DNA of 64,000 bases from Planctomycetota bacterium (GTDB taxonomy: Bacteria > Planctomycetota > UBA8742 > UBA2392). The position numbers were made by a program, and so were the translations under genes. Positions 16,256 to 27,876 of the stretch are shown here, piece after piece (position 1 is the stretch's first letter; each line of letters starts with the position of its first letter). The notes under the pieces were generated by a model that worked only from the letters and a program-made list of their open reading frames with translations, was not told the origin of the DNA and searched no databases. Location of the stretch: NCBI GenBank assembly GCA_020425605.1, contig JAGQRH010000002.1, positions 1 to 64,000 on the forward strand. Reading direction: 5' to 3'.

Positions 16256-19216
16256 ATGAAAGCATCGAACTTCCTATGCCTGTCGGCCCTGTTGGTCTCA
16301 GTGCTCGCCATGTCGGCCTGTGGTGGTGGCGGTGCCCCACCGGGTGCGGGAAGCGGCGGGCCGCCGGCGCCGGTTGTGGTGGCCGTCAGTCCCAAGGCTC
16401 TTTCCATTTCACTCAACACCCAGCGGCAGTTCACGGCGACGGCAAGCGACGGGCTTGGCGTAACCTGGAGCATGAACCCAAACAGCGCGCCGTACGGAAG
16501 CATTGACTTCCTCGGCCTGTACACCGCACCGACGACGCTGCCAAGTCCGGCGGTTTTTACCATCACGGCAACCAGTCAATCTGACCCGACCAAGTTTGAC
16601 ACCGCAACCGTCACGCTGGTCGCAGGGCCGGTGTATGGCGCGTTTCCCGTGAAGTTCGACGTCAAGTCCCGCGGCGGCTGGCAGGGTACGTCCGTGCCGA
16701 CAACTCTGGGCATTCCGCTGGCGCGCAACATCCAGACTGATGTTAACCAACTGGACCTCCAGCTTCAGTCGGGGGCAAGCGTACCCGCGCAGTTCCGGGT
16801 GACTTCCCGTTGGCCGACGACGCCGGCCAGTATCCGATGGGTGATGGTGGATTTCCTGGCCGACCTCTCCGGCGCCGGCGGCGTTGGAAAGTACCAGCTG
16901 AACAACACAGGCACGGGCAGCGCGACCGGAACGAATCTCAATGTCACCAGTGGCGCGAGTACGATTGTCGTCAATACGGGCCAGGTCGAGTTCACGGTGA
17001 ACAAGAACAGCTTCAGGTTGTTCGACAGCGTGAAGATTGACCGAGACCTCGGTGGCACTCCCAACGACGAATGCCTGAACACGGCCGCCGCCGAAGGAAT
17101 CATCGTTTCAGAAGGTGCCACCGATTACCTGATGGACCAGATCGCCCCAACGCGCGTAGTCGTGGAGGAGCAAGGGCCGATTCGCGTCACGATCGTCGCC
17201 GAAGGCGTGCACCGCAGCAGCCTTGCGGTCGACAAGCTGAACTATGTGGTGCGCATCACGGCCTACAACGACTTGCCGATGATTCGCGTGCAGTACTCAT
17301 TCAAGAACATGGCCGGAAATGGCGTTGCAGCGGCCACACCATCGGCGGCCGCCGCGCAGCTGGCACAATATGAGACGGCCGACTCGATCAACATGGATCT
17401 GCCGCTGGATTTCGCGGCTGTACCGGTGTCCGTGTATATCGGCGGCAACCCGACGGACCACGCCCACGGTGCAATGAGCGCCGGCCAGTATCTCTCACTC
17501 TATCAGGACTACACCGGAACCTACGACCCAACGGACGCCGAGAACCCACAACCGGCCGGCTACAACAGCGGCACGGGCGACGGCAGTTCCGACCCGTTGT
17601 TGAATACGTGGCCCTTGCAGAACGACACCAGCATTACATACGTGGCCGACGACAGCGGGACGACCAGTAATGTCTCAACGCACGCGCCGGGTTGGATGCA
17701 GATGTATGGCGGCAACTTGCGCGTAACCGTGGCGATGCAGGAGTTCTGGCAGCTCCACCCCAAGGAGTTGCGCGCGCAGGCGGACGGCCTGATGCGGGTC
17801 GGCATCTGGCCGGCACAGGCTGGCCAGTTGCAGGTGTTTGCGGGCGCCATGAAGACCCACGACCTGGTGCTGAATTTTGCGCGGGGCAGCTCGTACGATC
17901 AGGCAACGGCGACTTCCCGTCAGAGCTTCATCAATGATCCGCCGCGCGGATACTGCGATCCGAAACACTACGCTGCTTGCCTCGTGTTTGGCGATATCGC
18001 CACTACCAACAGCACCTTCAGTGATGTCAGTGCATTCCGCGCAAGTAGCCAGGCGTTTGCGGCCGCGTACATGAATGAGATGCTCGACCACGAGGGCGAC
18101 ATTCTCTACGACCGCACCGACGGCAACGGCACAGCCACAGGCCACGAGTACGGTATGTGGCACTTCGGCGACAGCAAACACGACACGCCTGTTCTGGGCT
18201 GGGAAAATGGGGATTGGGGCATCAGCCACGCCGCCTTGCAGTGGTACGCAATGAGCGGCAACAGCGAGTTGCTGTATCTGGCGGAAGTAACGTCCCGGCA
18301 TTTCCGCGATGTGGTAGTCCAGCACTCAGACATCGGCACGCGGTTCAATTACACGGAGTCGGGCAACCCGGCCGTCAGCGGCGGCAAGGCCAGCCAGCTT
18401 GGCAAGACTCGCTATACGCCAAACAACAAGCAACACGACCTGGGAAACTATCACCTGGGCGAGAATCATCTCGATGTTTTCCGCGGCGCATTCCTGGCGA
18501 AGCACTACTTGCTGACCGGCGACGCATTGTCGCTGGATGTTCTGAAGGAGTGCTACACCTACCTGCGCGGCACCTGGAAGCGATTCTTCGACAGCGGAAA
18601 CGGCGGCACGGACAGCACCATGACCTGTCCAACCACCTGGCTCAGCAACGCGCTGATGATTGCGGCAGCCTATGAAGAAGCCAACGGGCTGGCCGACGGC
18701 AGTGCGGCCACGATGACGAGCTATGTTCTCACGGCCGTGCGCACTCGACAGTCGACTGTGACCACGCGCGACCCCAACGGCGTCGGGTTTGCCGACAACG
18801 GCGGCAATTTCATTGCATGGCAAGTCGGCCACCTTATGGAAGCACTTGAATACACACGCTGGGTGCGCAATGACAGCACGGTGGACCTGAACATCGAGAA
18901 TGGCATGAACTGGCTGCTGGGCACGAATGCGCAGGTCTATCTCGGCAATCCGCCGACCTCGACGTTTGGCGCCTTTGCCGAGATGCCGGGAGGCTCGACA
19001 GATTTCGGCGGGCCGAACTTGCTGATCGGAGCCGGCTATGTCGGCGCGTTGCGCAGCAGTGGCAGCGCCAACTGGAAGTCCGCGGCCGACAACCTGATCG
19101 ACCTGCAGACCACAAACATCAACGACACGGTGATTGGTGACGATGCGATCCGGTACAGCAGCTTCGCGCAGTTCTTCCGGGCCGGTCCGCTGTTGCTGGC
19201 GACGATCAAGAACTAG
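16256..19216 (+). CDS. large lipoprotein with YetA/PL26-like (rhamnogalacturonan lyase-like) domains
   Basis: The 986-aa product begins with a lipoprotein signal whose box is LAMSAC (Cys at about residue 22), then a Gly/Pro-rich linker. An Ig/BIG-like domain (about 45-130) contains VAVSPKALSISLNTQRQFTA and GLYTAPTTLPSPAVF. From about 145 the motif GIPLARNIQTDVNQLDLQ followed by a long beta-rich region resembles the RIFT-barrel of YetA/PcRGLX proteins. From about 620 a helical region with HEYGMWHFGDSKHD, WENGDWGISHAALQWYAMSG and NYHLGENHLDVFRGAF resembles an alpha/alpha-barrel. A pectin-type polysaccharide lyase role is therefore likely but not proven. GGGG lies 6 nt before the ATG. It is flanked by unrelated genes, and no transporter is near. 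Confidence 0.65.
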   Translation: MKASNFLCLSALLVSVLAMSACGGGGAPPGAGSGGPPAPVVVAVSPKALSISLNTQRQFTATASDGLGVTWSMNPNSAPYGSIDFLGLYTAPTTLPSPAVFTITATSQSDPTKFDTATVTLVAGPVYGAFPVKFDVKSRGGWQGTSVPTTLGIPLARNIQTDVNQLDLQLQSGASVPAQFRVTSRWPTTPASIRWVMVDFLADLSGAGGVGKYQLNNTGTGSATGTNLNVTSGASTIVVNTGQVEFTVNKNSFRLFDSVKIDRDLGGTPNDECLNTAAAEGIIVSEGATDYLMDQIAPTRVVVEEQGPIRVTIVAEGVHRSSLAVDKLNYVVRITAYNDLPMIRVQYSFKNMAGNGVAAATPSAAAAQLAQYETADSINMDLPLDFAAVPVSVYIGGNPTDHAHGAMSAGQYLSLYQDYTGTYDPTDAENPQPAGYNSGTGDGSSDPLLNTWPLQNDTSITYVADDSGTTSNVSTHAPGWMQMYGGNLRVTVAMQEFWQLHPKELRAQADGLMRVGIWPAQAGQLQVFAGAMKTHDLVLNFARGSSYDQATATSRQSFINDPPRGYCDPKHYAACLVFGDIATTNSTFSDVSAFRASSQAFAAAYMNEMLDHEGDILYDRTDGNGTATGHEYGMWHFGDSKHDTPVLGWENGDWGISHAALQWYAMSGNSELLYLAEVTSRHFRDVVVQHSDIGTRFNYTESGNPAVSGGKASQLGKTRYTPNNKQHDLGNYHLGENHLDVFRGAFLAKHYLLTGDALSLDVLKECYTYLRGTWKRFFDSGNGGTDSTMTCPTTWLSNALMIAAAYEEANGLADGSAATMTSYVLTAVRTRQSTVTTRDPNGVGFADNGGNFIAWQVGHLMEALEYTRWVRNDSTVDLNIENGMNWLLGTNAQVYLGNPPTSTFGAFAEMPGGSTDFGGPNLLIGAGYVGALRSSGSANWKSAADNLIDLQTTNINDTVIGDDAIRYSSFAQFFRAGPLLLATIKN

Positions 19217-19373
19217 AGTCCGAAGGGCGCTCTCTCAGCGCGCGTCGGTTCTGATGGCAATCCGGGCCTGTGACTAAGGTTGGTTCGTCCTCAGGTTGTG
19301 CACCCCTCGACGGTGCCTCCTGTTTAGGGCAAAATGCTTTGAACGCGTGCATTTCGTGCGTTTGGAGCAGCGC

Positions 19374-21858
<2,485 letters not shown>

Positions 21859-21866
<8 letters not shown>

Positions 21867-23079
21867 CTTCTGGTTCGGGCGCTTCGGGCTTGGGGTCTTC
21901 AGAGTCCTCGTCCGGGCCGGCGTCCTTTGGTTTCTTGCGAAGTCCGAGAATCTCAGGCAAGTCGCGGAGGGTTTCCTTGAAGAATCCGCCGCGACGCTCA
22001 GCCAGCGTGTAATCGCGGCCGGTGAATGGCTTGAAGTAGATCGCAAGGATCCAAATCAGCCCGATCAGGAAGACCACCACAGACAGGAACTGGCCCATCG
22101 TCATTCCCATCGAGGCGAGGAATGCGGCTGTGCCGCCCAGTTGCTCGGCCTTTGCCGGGTCGACCTGCATGTCCGGCTGACGAATCATCTCGGCAGGAAT
22201 GCGGCAGATGCAATAGAGCATCAGGAACGCGCCGGTCAGCTGGCCGGGGCGCTTGAAATAGCGACGCAGCAGCCAGACGATCAGCAATACCATCAGACCT
22301 TCAAATGCAAACTGAACCACCTGGCTGGGCCAGCGTCCGGGGAAGTACTGGCTGACCTGGTCCCAGATCTCGGGCTTTACCGGCAGCGGTTGCATGGCTG
22401 CGTCGGGAACGCGCGTTGCATCTGGATGTGCAGCAAAATACTCCTGGCGCATCAGCGACTGCAGGCGCTCAGTGGCGACCGGGTCGTTGTGATCCGTGGG
22501 GAACTTCATCGCGTACCAGGGCAGCTTCTCAGCGTCATAGATCGTGTTGCCTGCTTCGTCCGTGAAGACACGGCCGTACAGCTCACCGTTGATGAAATTT
22601 CCAACGCGCACCATGGCGACACCAAAAGGGACGACGTGAACGGCGCCGTCCAGGATGTTCCAGAAGTTCTGCTTCTTGCGCCAAGCGTAGATGAGCACAG
22701 CGAGGCCTACGCCGAATACGCCGCCGTGGAAGGACATGCCGCCTTCCCACACGCTGACGACCATGCTGAGTTTCTGCGTGAAATCCAGTCCACCCTTGCC
22801 CAGGAACAGCTTGTCGAACTGGTAGAACAGCAGGTATCCGAGGCGACCACCAAGGAAGGTGCCGAGCACGCCGACCACGATGATGTTCGTGACATCGTCG
22901 GCTTTGATGCGCAGGTAGCCGGACTTCTGCAGCCAGCGGAAGACCGCGTATCCGAACACGAACGCGAAGACGTACATCAGCCCATACCAGCGGAGCGCGA
23001 GCACCGGCTCACCGTCTGCGTTGCTCCAGAGAGTGAAGATGACCGGGTTGACGTTCGGATGTTGCAGAATGGCCAGCAC
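21859..23079 (-). CDS. lgt: phosphatidylglycerol-prolipoprotein diacylglyceryl transferase Lgt
   Basis: Lgt attaches diacylglycerol to the lipobox cysteine of prolipoproteins in the inner membrane. The family signature RVGNFINGELYGRVF lies at about residues 155-169, with the essential Arg and Glu. LGGRLGYLLFYQFD precedes it, and RIPAEMIRQPD carries the conserved late Arg. The protein is 406 aa, well above the usual 260-300. About 80 residues separate the signature from the Pro-Ser-Gln segment (WPSQVVQFAFEG, where E. coli has HPSQLYE), and an acidic, Pro/Glu-rich cytoplasmic tail of about 45 residues is added. Several probable substrates are encoded in this window (16256, 45230, 47749). Confidence 0.9.
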
Positions 23080-23201
23080 GTTTAGTCCGTAGAGGCGCGA
23101 AAGGGCGGCACTCTAGTGGTACGAAATCCTGCGCGCCAGCCCCGGAGGAAACCTGTTTTGGCCGCTTGCAGCCAAGGTCCGGGGCCCACACAATCTCCGC
23201 C

Positions 23202-24443
23202 ATGGGTGAGTCGCTGGGTACATTTGATGTGGCAATCGTCGGCGGCGGCCCGGGCGGCAGCACGCTCGCGTCTTTGCTGCGCGGACAGGGCCGCAGCGTC
23301 TGCATCGTTGAGCGCGACCCGTTTCCGCGATTCCGCATCGGCGAGTCGCTGCTGCCGTTCAGCATGGACACGTTTGAACGCATCGGAGTACTGGACAAGA
23401 TCAAGGCCGGCGGCTTCCAGGTGAAGCACGGCGCGCGTTTCATTGTGGACGAGACTCTGGAAGAAGAGTGCTTCTGGTTCCGCAACGGGCTCGACAAGGA
23501 ACATCCGTTCGCCTTTCAGGTGCAGCGTGCGCCCTTCGACAAACTGTTGCTGGACCACGCCGCCACGCTTGGTGCGAAAGTCTTCCAGCCATCGGCGGCG
23601 ACAGACTTCCGCGCAGGACCAGACCACGCCGTGCTGACGACGAATGCAGGCGACATTCATGCGCAGGTCGTTGCCGACGCTTCCGGTCGCTGGACGTTCA
23701 TGAGCGGCCGTCAGAAGCAGCGCAAGATTCATCCGTCGCACCGAAAGGTCACGGTGTTCGGCCACTTCCGCAATGTCGTCAGGTGTGAGCAGGACCCGGG
23801 CAACATCATCATCGCGCGGTTTGGTGACGCAAAGATGGGCTGGTTCTGGCTGATACCCTTTGCGGACGGCAACACCAGCGTGGGTGTAGTGGCCGATAGC
23901 GAGTACTTCCGGCAGTCGGGCGCGACGCCGGATGAATTCTTCCGTACGAGTGTGCTCGCCAGCCGTTCGATCGGCCCGCGCATGAAGGACGCCGAGCTGC
24001 TTCGAGAGCTGCACACAGAGGCGGACTTCAGCTACACGAGCGACCGGTATGTCGGCGAGCGATTGATCAAGGTGGGGGATGCCGGAGCATTTATTGACCC
24101 CGTATTCAGCTCGGGAGTTTTCCTGAGTGTGAAGGCTGCGGAGCTGGCGGCAGACGCAATCGCGTCTGCATTCGAGAGCAGCGACTTCAGCGAGAAGCCG
24201 TTCCTGGCCTATGAAGAAAAGATTCGCCAGGGCACCAAGGTGTTCTGGGCGTTCATCGACGCCTTCTACAACAAGGACTTCCTGAAGCAGATGGTAACCA
24301 GCCGCCGCCGGCAGCTCTTGCAGAAGAGCATCACGAGCTTGCTTGCCGGCGACATCTACAATGATCGAAACATGCTGATTGCCTACCTGACCGGCAAGGA
24401 CGGCGCCTTTGCGGATGCCGAGTTGCACTCCCTGATGGCTTGA
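23202..24443 (+). CDS. FAD-dependent oxidoreductase of the halogenase/geranylgeranyl reductase group
   Basis: The 413-aa product opens with an FAD-binding Rossmann motif (VAIVGGGPGGSTLASLL) and IVERDPFPRFRIGESLLP, which is typical of the tryptophan-halogenase-like and geranylgeranyl-reductase-like flavoproteins. At about residue 212 it has WFWLIPF, which fits the Trp-x-Trp-x-Ile-Pro motif of flavin-dependent halogenases. A second FAD motif is GDAGAFIDPVFSSGVFLS at about 290. The Lys that halogenases need was not identified with confidence, so hydroxylase or reductase activity is as likely. No flavin reductase or natural-product gene is nearby. It is divergent from lgt (122 nt). Confidence 0.75.
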   Translation: MGESLGTFDVAIVGGGPGGSTLASLLRGQGRSVCIVERDPFPRFRIGESLLPFSMDTFERIGVLDKIKAGGFQVKHGARFIVDETLEEECFWFRNGLDKEHPFAFQVQRAPFDKLLLDHAATLGAKVFQPSAATDFRAGPDHAVLTTNAGDIHAQVVADASGRWTFMSGRQKQRKIHPSHRKVTVFGHFRNVVRCEQDPGNIIIARFGDAKMGWFWLIPFADGNTSVGVVADSEYFRQSGATPDEFFRTSVLASRSIGPRMKDAELLRELHTEADFSYTSDRYVGERLIKVGDAGAFIDPVFSSGVFLSVKAAELAADAIASAFESSDFSEKPFLAYEEKIRQGTKVFWAFIDAFYNKDFLKQMVTSRRRQLLQKSITSLLAGDIYNDRNMLIAYLTGKDGAFADAELHSLMA

Positions 24444-24450
24444 ATCCGGG

Positions 24451-24626
24451 CTGAAAAACCACACACGCCCGGCTATTGCCGGGCGAGGTGGGCATCGTGG
24501 CAGTCCGGTGGACTGCCACGAAAGCGGAGCTCTGCGGAGCGGCACTGACGGCGCTTGCGCCGTCAGAATCGAACATAGATGGCCTGAAAAACCACACACG
24601 CCCGGCTATTGCCGGGCGAGGTGGGC
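24451..24626. repeat. composite palindrome array flanked by 43-nt direct repeats
   Basis: Two identical 43-nt units (24451-24493 and 24584-24626) each contain the perfect stem CGCCCGGC-TATT-GCCGGGCG. Between them lie two more stem-loops: CGTGGCAGTCC-GGT-GGACTGCCACG (about 24497-24521) and CTGACGGCGC-TT-GCGCCGTCAG (about 24545-24566). The set begins 8 nt after the flavoprotein gene and fills half of a 362-nt gene-free interval. It resembles compound REP-type elements. No transposase is nearby. Confidence 0.8.
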
Positions 24627-24722
24627 GTAGAAAACGGCTTGGGGGCCGGTCTTCCGAATGCCTAGTATGCAACCCTCGTGCCAAAGACAATATCGCGTAA
24701 GTTATTAGCCTGGATTGTGTTA

Positions 24723-24803
24723 GGTAACCTGTTGAAAACTCCTGCATCTTCCAAAGTGGGTAAGATCTATACACAAGCGGAATCTTACGCCACCAAGGTT
24801 ACC
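24723..24803. repeat. nested inverted repeats in an AT-richer patch
   Basis: GGTAACCT (24723-24730) pairs with AGGTTACC (24796-24803), and inside it GTAAGAT (24760-24766) pairs with ATCTTAC (24782-24788). The patch is clearly AT-richer than its surroundings and ends 3 nt from the stop of the minus-strand Tim44-like gene. It could be a terminator for that operon or an old recombination site. Confidence 0.4.
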
Positions 24804-24805
24804 AG

Positions 24806-26320
24806 TTAGCCGTCGTATTCCTCGTCCTGGGTAATCAGTGCCAGTACCCAGTCGAATTCGCCGGTGGTGATTCTACTGTCGCAGTACCCGCAGATTCCCA
24901 GCCGGCTCACATTGTCCAGGGGCGCCCCGCACTGCGGGCAATGAAGCGGATTGAGGACCTTTCGTCCAGCCGCTCCCGTCCTGCGGACAAATGTAAAGTA
25001 CTCGCTGAAGGTTCTCCTTCGCGTGCGGTTGCCGGAGAGCAGTTTGCCGTCGTCCGTCTCGTGGAAATCGATCATGCTCGCGAAGATGCGCACGACGATT
25101 ACATCAAACCAGGCATCGTGTGAAATCTTGGCGACTTCCCACTTGTCGATCCTTGTATCTTCCAACACGTTCCGCACGCCCTCTTCGCGGTAGCGTTGCA
25201 GCCAGATCCGGTGGGCATCGAACACGTGGTCGAGCTCATACGGACGCAGGACAGCTTCGTCGCGTTTTGTCCAGCCTTCCTGCAACTTCATAAAGATGGC
25301 GCGGGCGCGCACGCGAAACGCCGTCCAGTCAAAGGCAGGGTCACGCATCTTGAGTGCACGCATTTCCGCGTGAAAACCCGGGTCGACCACAGTCGGGAGG
25401 TTGGTGCCGACTTCAACTCCTCCGCTCTCGCCAACCGGGCCGCTGACCGGCTCGGGTCTCGTGCCGGTGAGTCTAACCACTTGCCAGTCTTGTTCGCCTC
25501 CTGCGATGGTCGTGCCGCACTGCAGGCAGCGTCCGGACACCTCTGGCTCAGCGCGTGAGCCGCACGAAGGACAGCCGAGCGCAAGCACCCGCTCGGGTTC
25601 GCGTGTCAGCAAACCCCTCGGCCGTTTGAACACCATCTGCTGTTTGACGAGCATGCGGGCGTCCTTGCCTGCGTTGCTGCGATAGACAATATTGGCCTTG
25701 AACAGGACACGCACGGATGTTTCGGATGCACCAAGCGTTACGTGCCCGATGCTGAGGTCCCCTACGATCACTTCACGGACGCTCTCTTTGCTCTCACGCA
25801 CGCTCTTGCGCAGCTCTTCATTCAGGTATGGTGCGACCGCGAAGTCGTCGCTGCTGTGGCGTGCCATGCCGCCTCGGGACTCGTGGTACTTGACGAACAC
25901 AAGATGGGCGAATGCACGGAACAGCACCGGCGAAAAATTGGGGTCGGCACGCAATAGCTGGAGCAGCGGGTCGGGACGTGGAGTGTTTAGAACTCTTCCC
26001 GGGGAGTAATTGCCGCTCGGCTGCACAATGCGGTCGCCGAAAAACAGCAGCGCCAGGATGACCCCGACGGGAATCCCAATCATCAACAGCATGAGGATCG
26101 CATCCTCAAGTGTGAGCGGTCTCGCCGGGCCGCCACTATGGCTTCCTCCCCTTCCGCCACCACCGCCCGAGTAACCTCCTCCACCTCCGCTGCTGCTTCC
26201 GCCTCCACTGCTACCTCCACCTCCACCGCCCGAATAGCCGCCGCCTCCTCCACCGCGGGCCACGACTGAGCCCGGTGCAAGAACCACCACGGCGAGAAGC
26301 AGAATGTGGCTCAGCTTCAC
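24806..26320 (-). CDS. Tim44-like/zinc-ribbon membrane protein, copy 1
   Basis: The 504-aa product starts at a GTG 2 nt beyond the stop of copy 2, with a GGGGG motif upstream; the frame further upstream lies inside copy 2. Layout: signal peptide (LSHILLLAVVVLAPGSVVA), a Gly/Ser linker (about residues 21-65), one membrane span (AILMLLMIGIPVGVILALLFF), then two modules. Module 1 starts at DPNFSPVLFRAFAHLVFVKY and ends with the zinc ribbon CPSCG-CLQCG and EQDWQVV. Module 2 starts at DPAFDWTAFRVRARAIFMKL and ends with CPQCG-CGYC and EFDWVLA. Module 2 fits the Tim44-like fold. The modules are predicted to be cytoplasmic. Function is unknown; it is last in a four-gene run. Confidence 0.8.
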   Translation of the reverse strand: MKLSHILLLAVVVLAPGSVVARGGGGGGYSGGGGGGSSGGGSSSGGGGGYSGGGGGRGGSHSGGPARPLTLEDAILMLLMIGIPVGVILALLFFGDRIVQPSGNYSPGRVLNTPRPDPLLQLLRADPNFSPVLFRAFAHLVFVKYHESRGGMARHSSDDFAVAPYLNEELRKSVRESKESVREVIVGDLSIGHVTLGASETSVRVLFKANIVYRSNAGKDARMLVKQQMVFKRPRGLLTREPERVLALGCPSCGSRAEPEVSGRCLQCGTTIAGGEQDWQVVRLTGTRPEPVSGPVGESGGVEVGTNLPTVVDPGFHAEMRALKMRDPAFDWTAFRVRARAIFMKLQEGWTKRDEAVLRPYELDHVFDAHRIWLQRYREEGVRNVLEDTRIDKWEVAKISHDAWFDVIVVRIFASMIDFHETDDGKLLSGNRTRRRTFSEYFTFVRRTGAAGRKVLNPLHCPQCGAPLDNVSRLGICGYCDSRITTGEFDWVLALITQDEEYDG

Positions 26321-26322
26321 GT

Positions 26323-27876
26323 TCAGCCCCCGTACTCTTCGTCCTGTGTGATTTCCGCGAGTACCCAGTCGAATTCGCCGGTGGTGATGCGTGAATCGCA
26401 GTAGCCGCAAACACCAACTTGGCTGATCTTGTCCAGAGGCGCGCCGCACTGCGGGCAGCGCAGAGGCTCCGGGTTCTTTCTTGCCCGATCGGTAGAGCGA
26501 CGGACGAGAGTGTGGTACTCGGTAAAGACCTTGCGCTTTCGGGTCGCCCCGGAGAGGTGCTGGCCGCTGTCGCGCTGCTTGTAGTCCAGCATGGATGCGC
26601 GGATCCGAACCGTGATGGAATCAAACCAGGCGTCATTCTCGATCTTTACCGGCTTGATGTACTCGATCTTGATGTCCTTGAGCACATTCACCACGCCCTC
26701 TTCGCGGTAGCGCTCCAGCCAGATTCGATGTGTGTCGTACACGTGATCGAGTTCAAAAGGGCGCAGGATGTTCTCGTCGCGCCGGGTCCAGCCTTCTTGC
26801 AGCTTCGTAAACACGGCGTGGGCTCGTGCCGTGAACACGCTCCAATCGAAGTTGGGGTCACGTTGCTTCAGTTCGCGTTCCGCGGACTTGAAGTTCGGGT
26901 CCATGACCGTGGGCAAGTCCGTTCCCGGCTCAACGCCGCCTCCGCCGGCCACTGACCCCTTTACTGGTTTGGGAGCGTTCAGCTCTCTGATGGCGGTCAC
27001 TTGCCAGTCCATTCGTCCGTCGCCCGTGATCTCACCACAACTGGGGCAACGTCCGGCAAGGTCGGGCTCCTGTTTCGTGCCACACCGTGGACAGCCCAAC
27101 GCCAGTACCTTCTCAGGCTTGCGTGTGCGGACGGTCTTCTGGCGGGAGAAGACCAGTTGCTCCTGCAATAGCATGCGTCGCGGACGACCACGGCGATCCT
27201 TGTAGACGACGTTGGACTTGTAATCGACGTGGAGATGGACGCTCTCAGCGTAGATCTTCATCGCCGAAACGGTCATGTCGCCGACGACCACCTGAGAGAT
27301 CGACTCGTTTGCCTTGCGTACCTGCTTACGCAGCTTCTCGTTCAGGTACGGTGCGACGGCAAACTCCTCAGCACTTCGTCGCACGATTCCGCCGCGAGAT
27401 TCGTGGTACTTCACGTAAACGAGATGCGCGAATGCTGTGAACAGCACGGGCGAAAAGTTCTTGTCCAGATCGCGTAAGGGACTCAGATCGGCCGATGGTG
27501 ACGGGCGAGGCGGAGATGCCGTTCGGCGCTTGCGACTCCTGGAATCCCGCAATTTGCCAAGCAGCGTCGCCCCGTATGCGAATCCGAAGATTCCAAGAAT
27601 GACGAGCAGGCCAATCGCCCCTCCAACGTCGCCTCCACCTCCGCCAGAGCTTTCGCCATAATCCGAGCTGCCGGACGAGTAGTCCGAATCGGAGCTGCTG
27701 CTCGATGAGCCGCCCCAGTCGGAGCCGCTGCTACTGCTGCTGCCGCTTGAGGAGCCGTCGCCGGAGTAGTCACCCCCGTCGCCGCCGCGGGCGAATGCGC
27801 TGCCGGCCGTCAGAGTGGCCGACGTAATCAGCACAAGCACGAAGGCCCGGAAACGCATCTGCCCCCTAGCCGACAT
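26323..27876 (-). CDS. Tim44-like/zinc-ribbon membrane protein, copy 2
   Basis: The 517-aa paralogue has a signal peptide (FRAFVLVLITSATLTAGSAFA), a Ser/Gly/Asp-rich linker (about residues 30-85), and a span (GGAIGLLVILGIFGFAYGATLL). Module 1 (DKNFSPVLFTAFAHLVYVKY to CPRCG-CPSCG and RMDWQV) and module 2 (DPNFDWSVFTARAHAVFTKL to CPQCG-CGYC and EFDWVLA) follow. It is closest to copy 1: WTRRDE, RYREEGV and SRITTGEFDWVLA are shared almost exactly. The ATG at 27876 overlaps the end of copy 3 by 11 nt with AGGA 8 nt upstream; an in-frame ATG at 27858 is an alternative start. Translational coupling within the run is likely. Confidence 0.8.
   Translation of the reverse strand: MSARGQMRFRAFVLVLITSATLTAGSAFARGGDGGDYSGDGSSSGSSSSSGSDWGGSSSSSSDSDYSSGSSDYGESSGGGGGDVGGAIGLLVILGIFGFAYGATLLGKLRDSRSRKRRTASPPRPSPSADLSPLRDLDKNFSPVLFTAFAHLVYVKYHESRGGIVRRSAEEFAVAPYLNEKLRKQVRKANESISQVVVGDMTVSAMKIYAESVHLHVDYKSNVVYKDRRGRPRRMLLQEQLVFSRQKTVRTRKPEKVLALGCPRCGTKQEPDLAGRCPSCGEITGDGRMDWQVTAIRELNAPKPVKGSVAGGGGVEPGTDLPTVMDPNFKSAERELKQRDPNFDWSVFTARAHAVFTKLQEGWTRRDENILRPFELDHVYDTHRIWLERYREEGVVNVLKDIKIEYIKPVKIENDAWFDSITVRIRASMLDYKQRDSGQHLSGATRKRKVFTEYHTLVRRSTDRARKNPEPLRCPQCGAPLDKISQVGVCGYCDSRITTGEFDWVLAEITQDEEYGG

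Noticed and set aside
24451..24626. Possible short CRISPR array
   Set aside because: Only two direct repeats are present, the segment between them is itself palindromic rather than a unique spacer, and no cas gene is nearby.
23082..24774. Two minus-strand frames containing the same Arg-Pro-Ala-Ile-Ala-Gly-Arg-Val-Trp-Phe-Phe segment
   Set aside because: The shared peptide is the translation of the 43-nt direct repeat, not a protein family; both frames are otherwise shadows of the flavoprotein gene.
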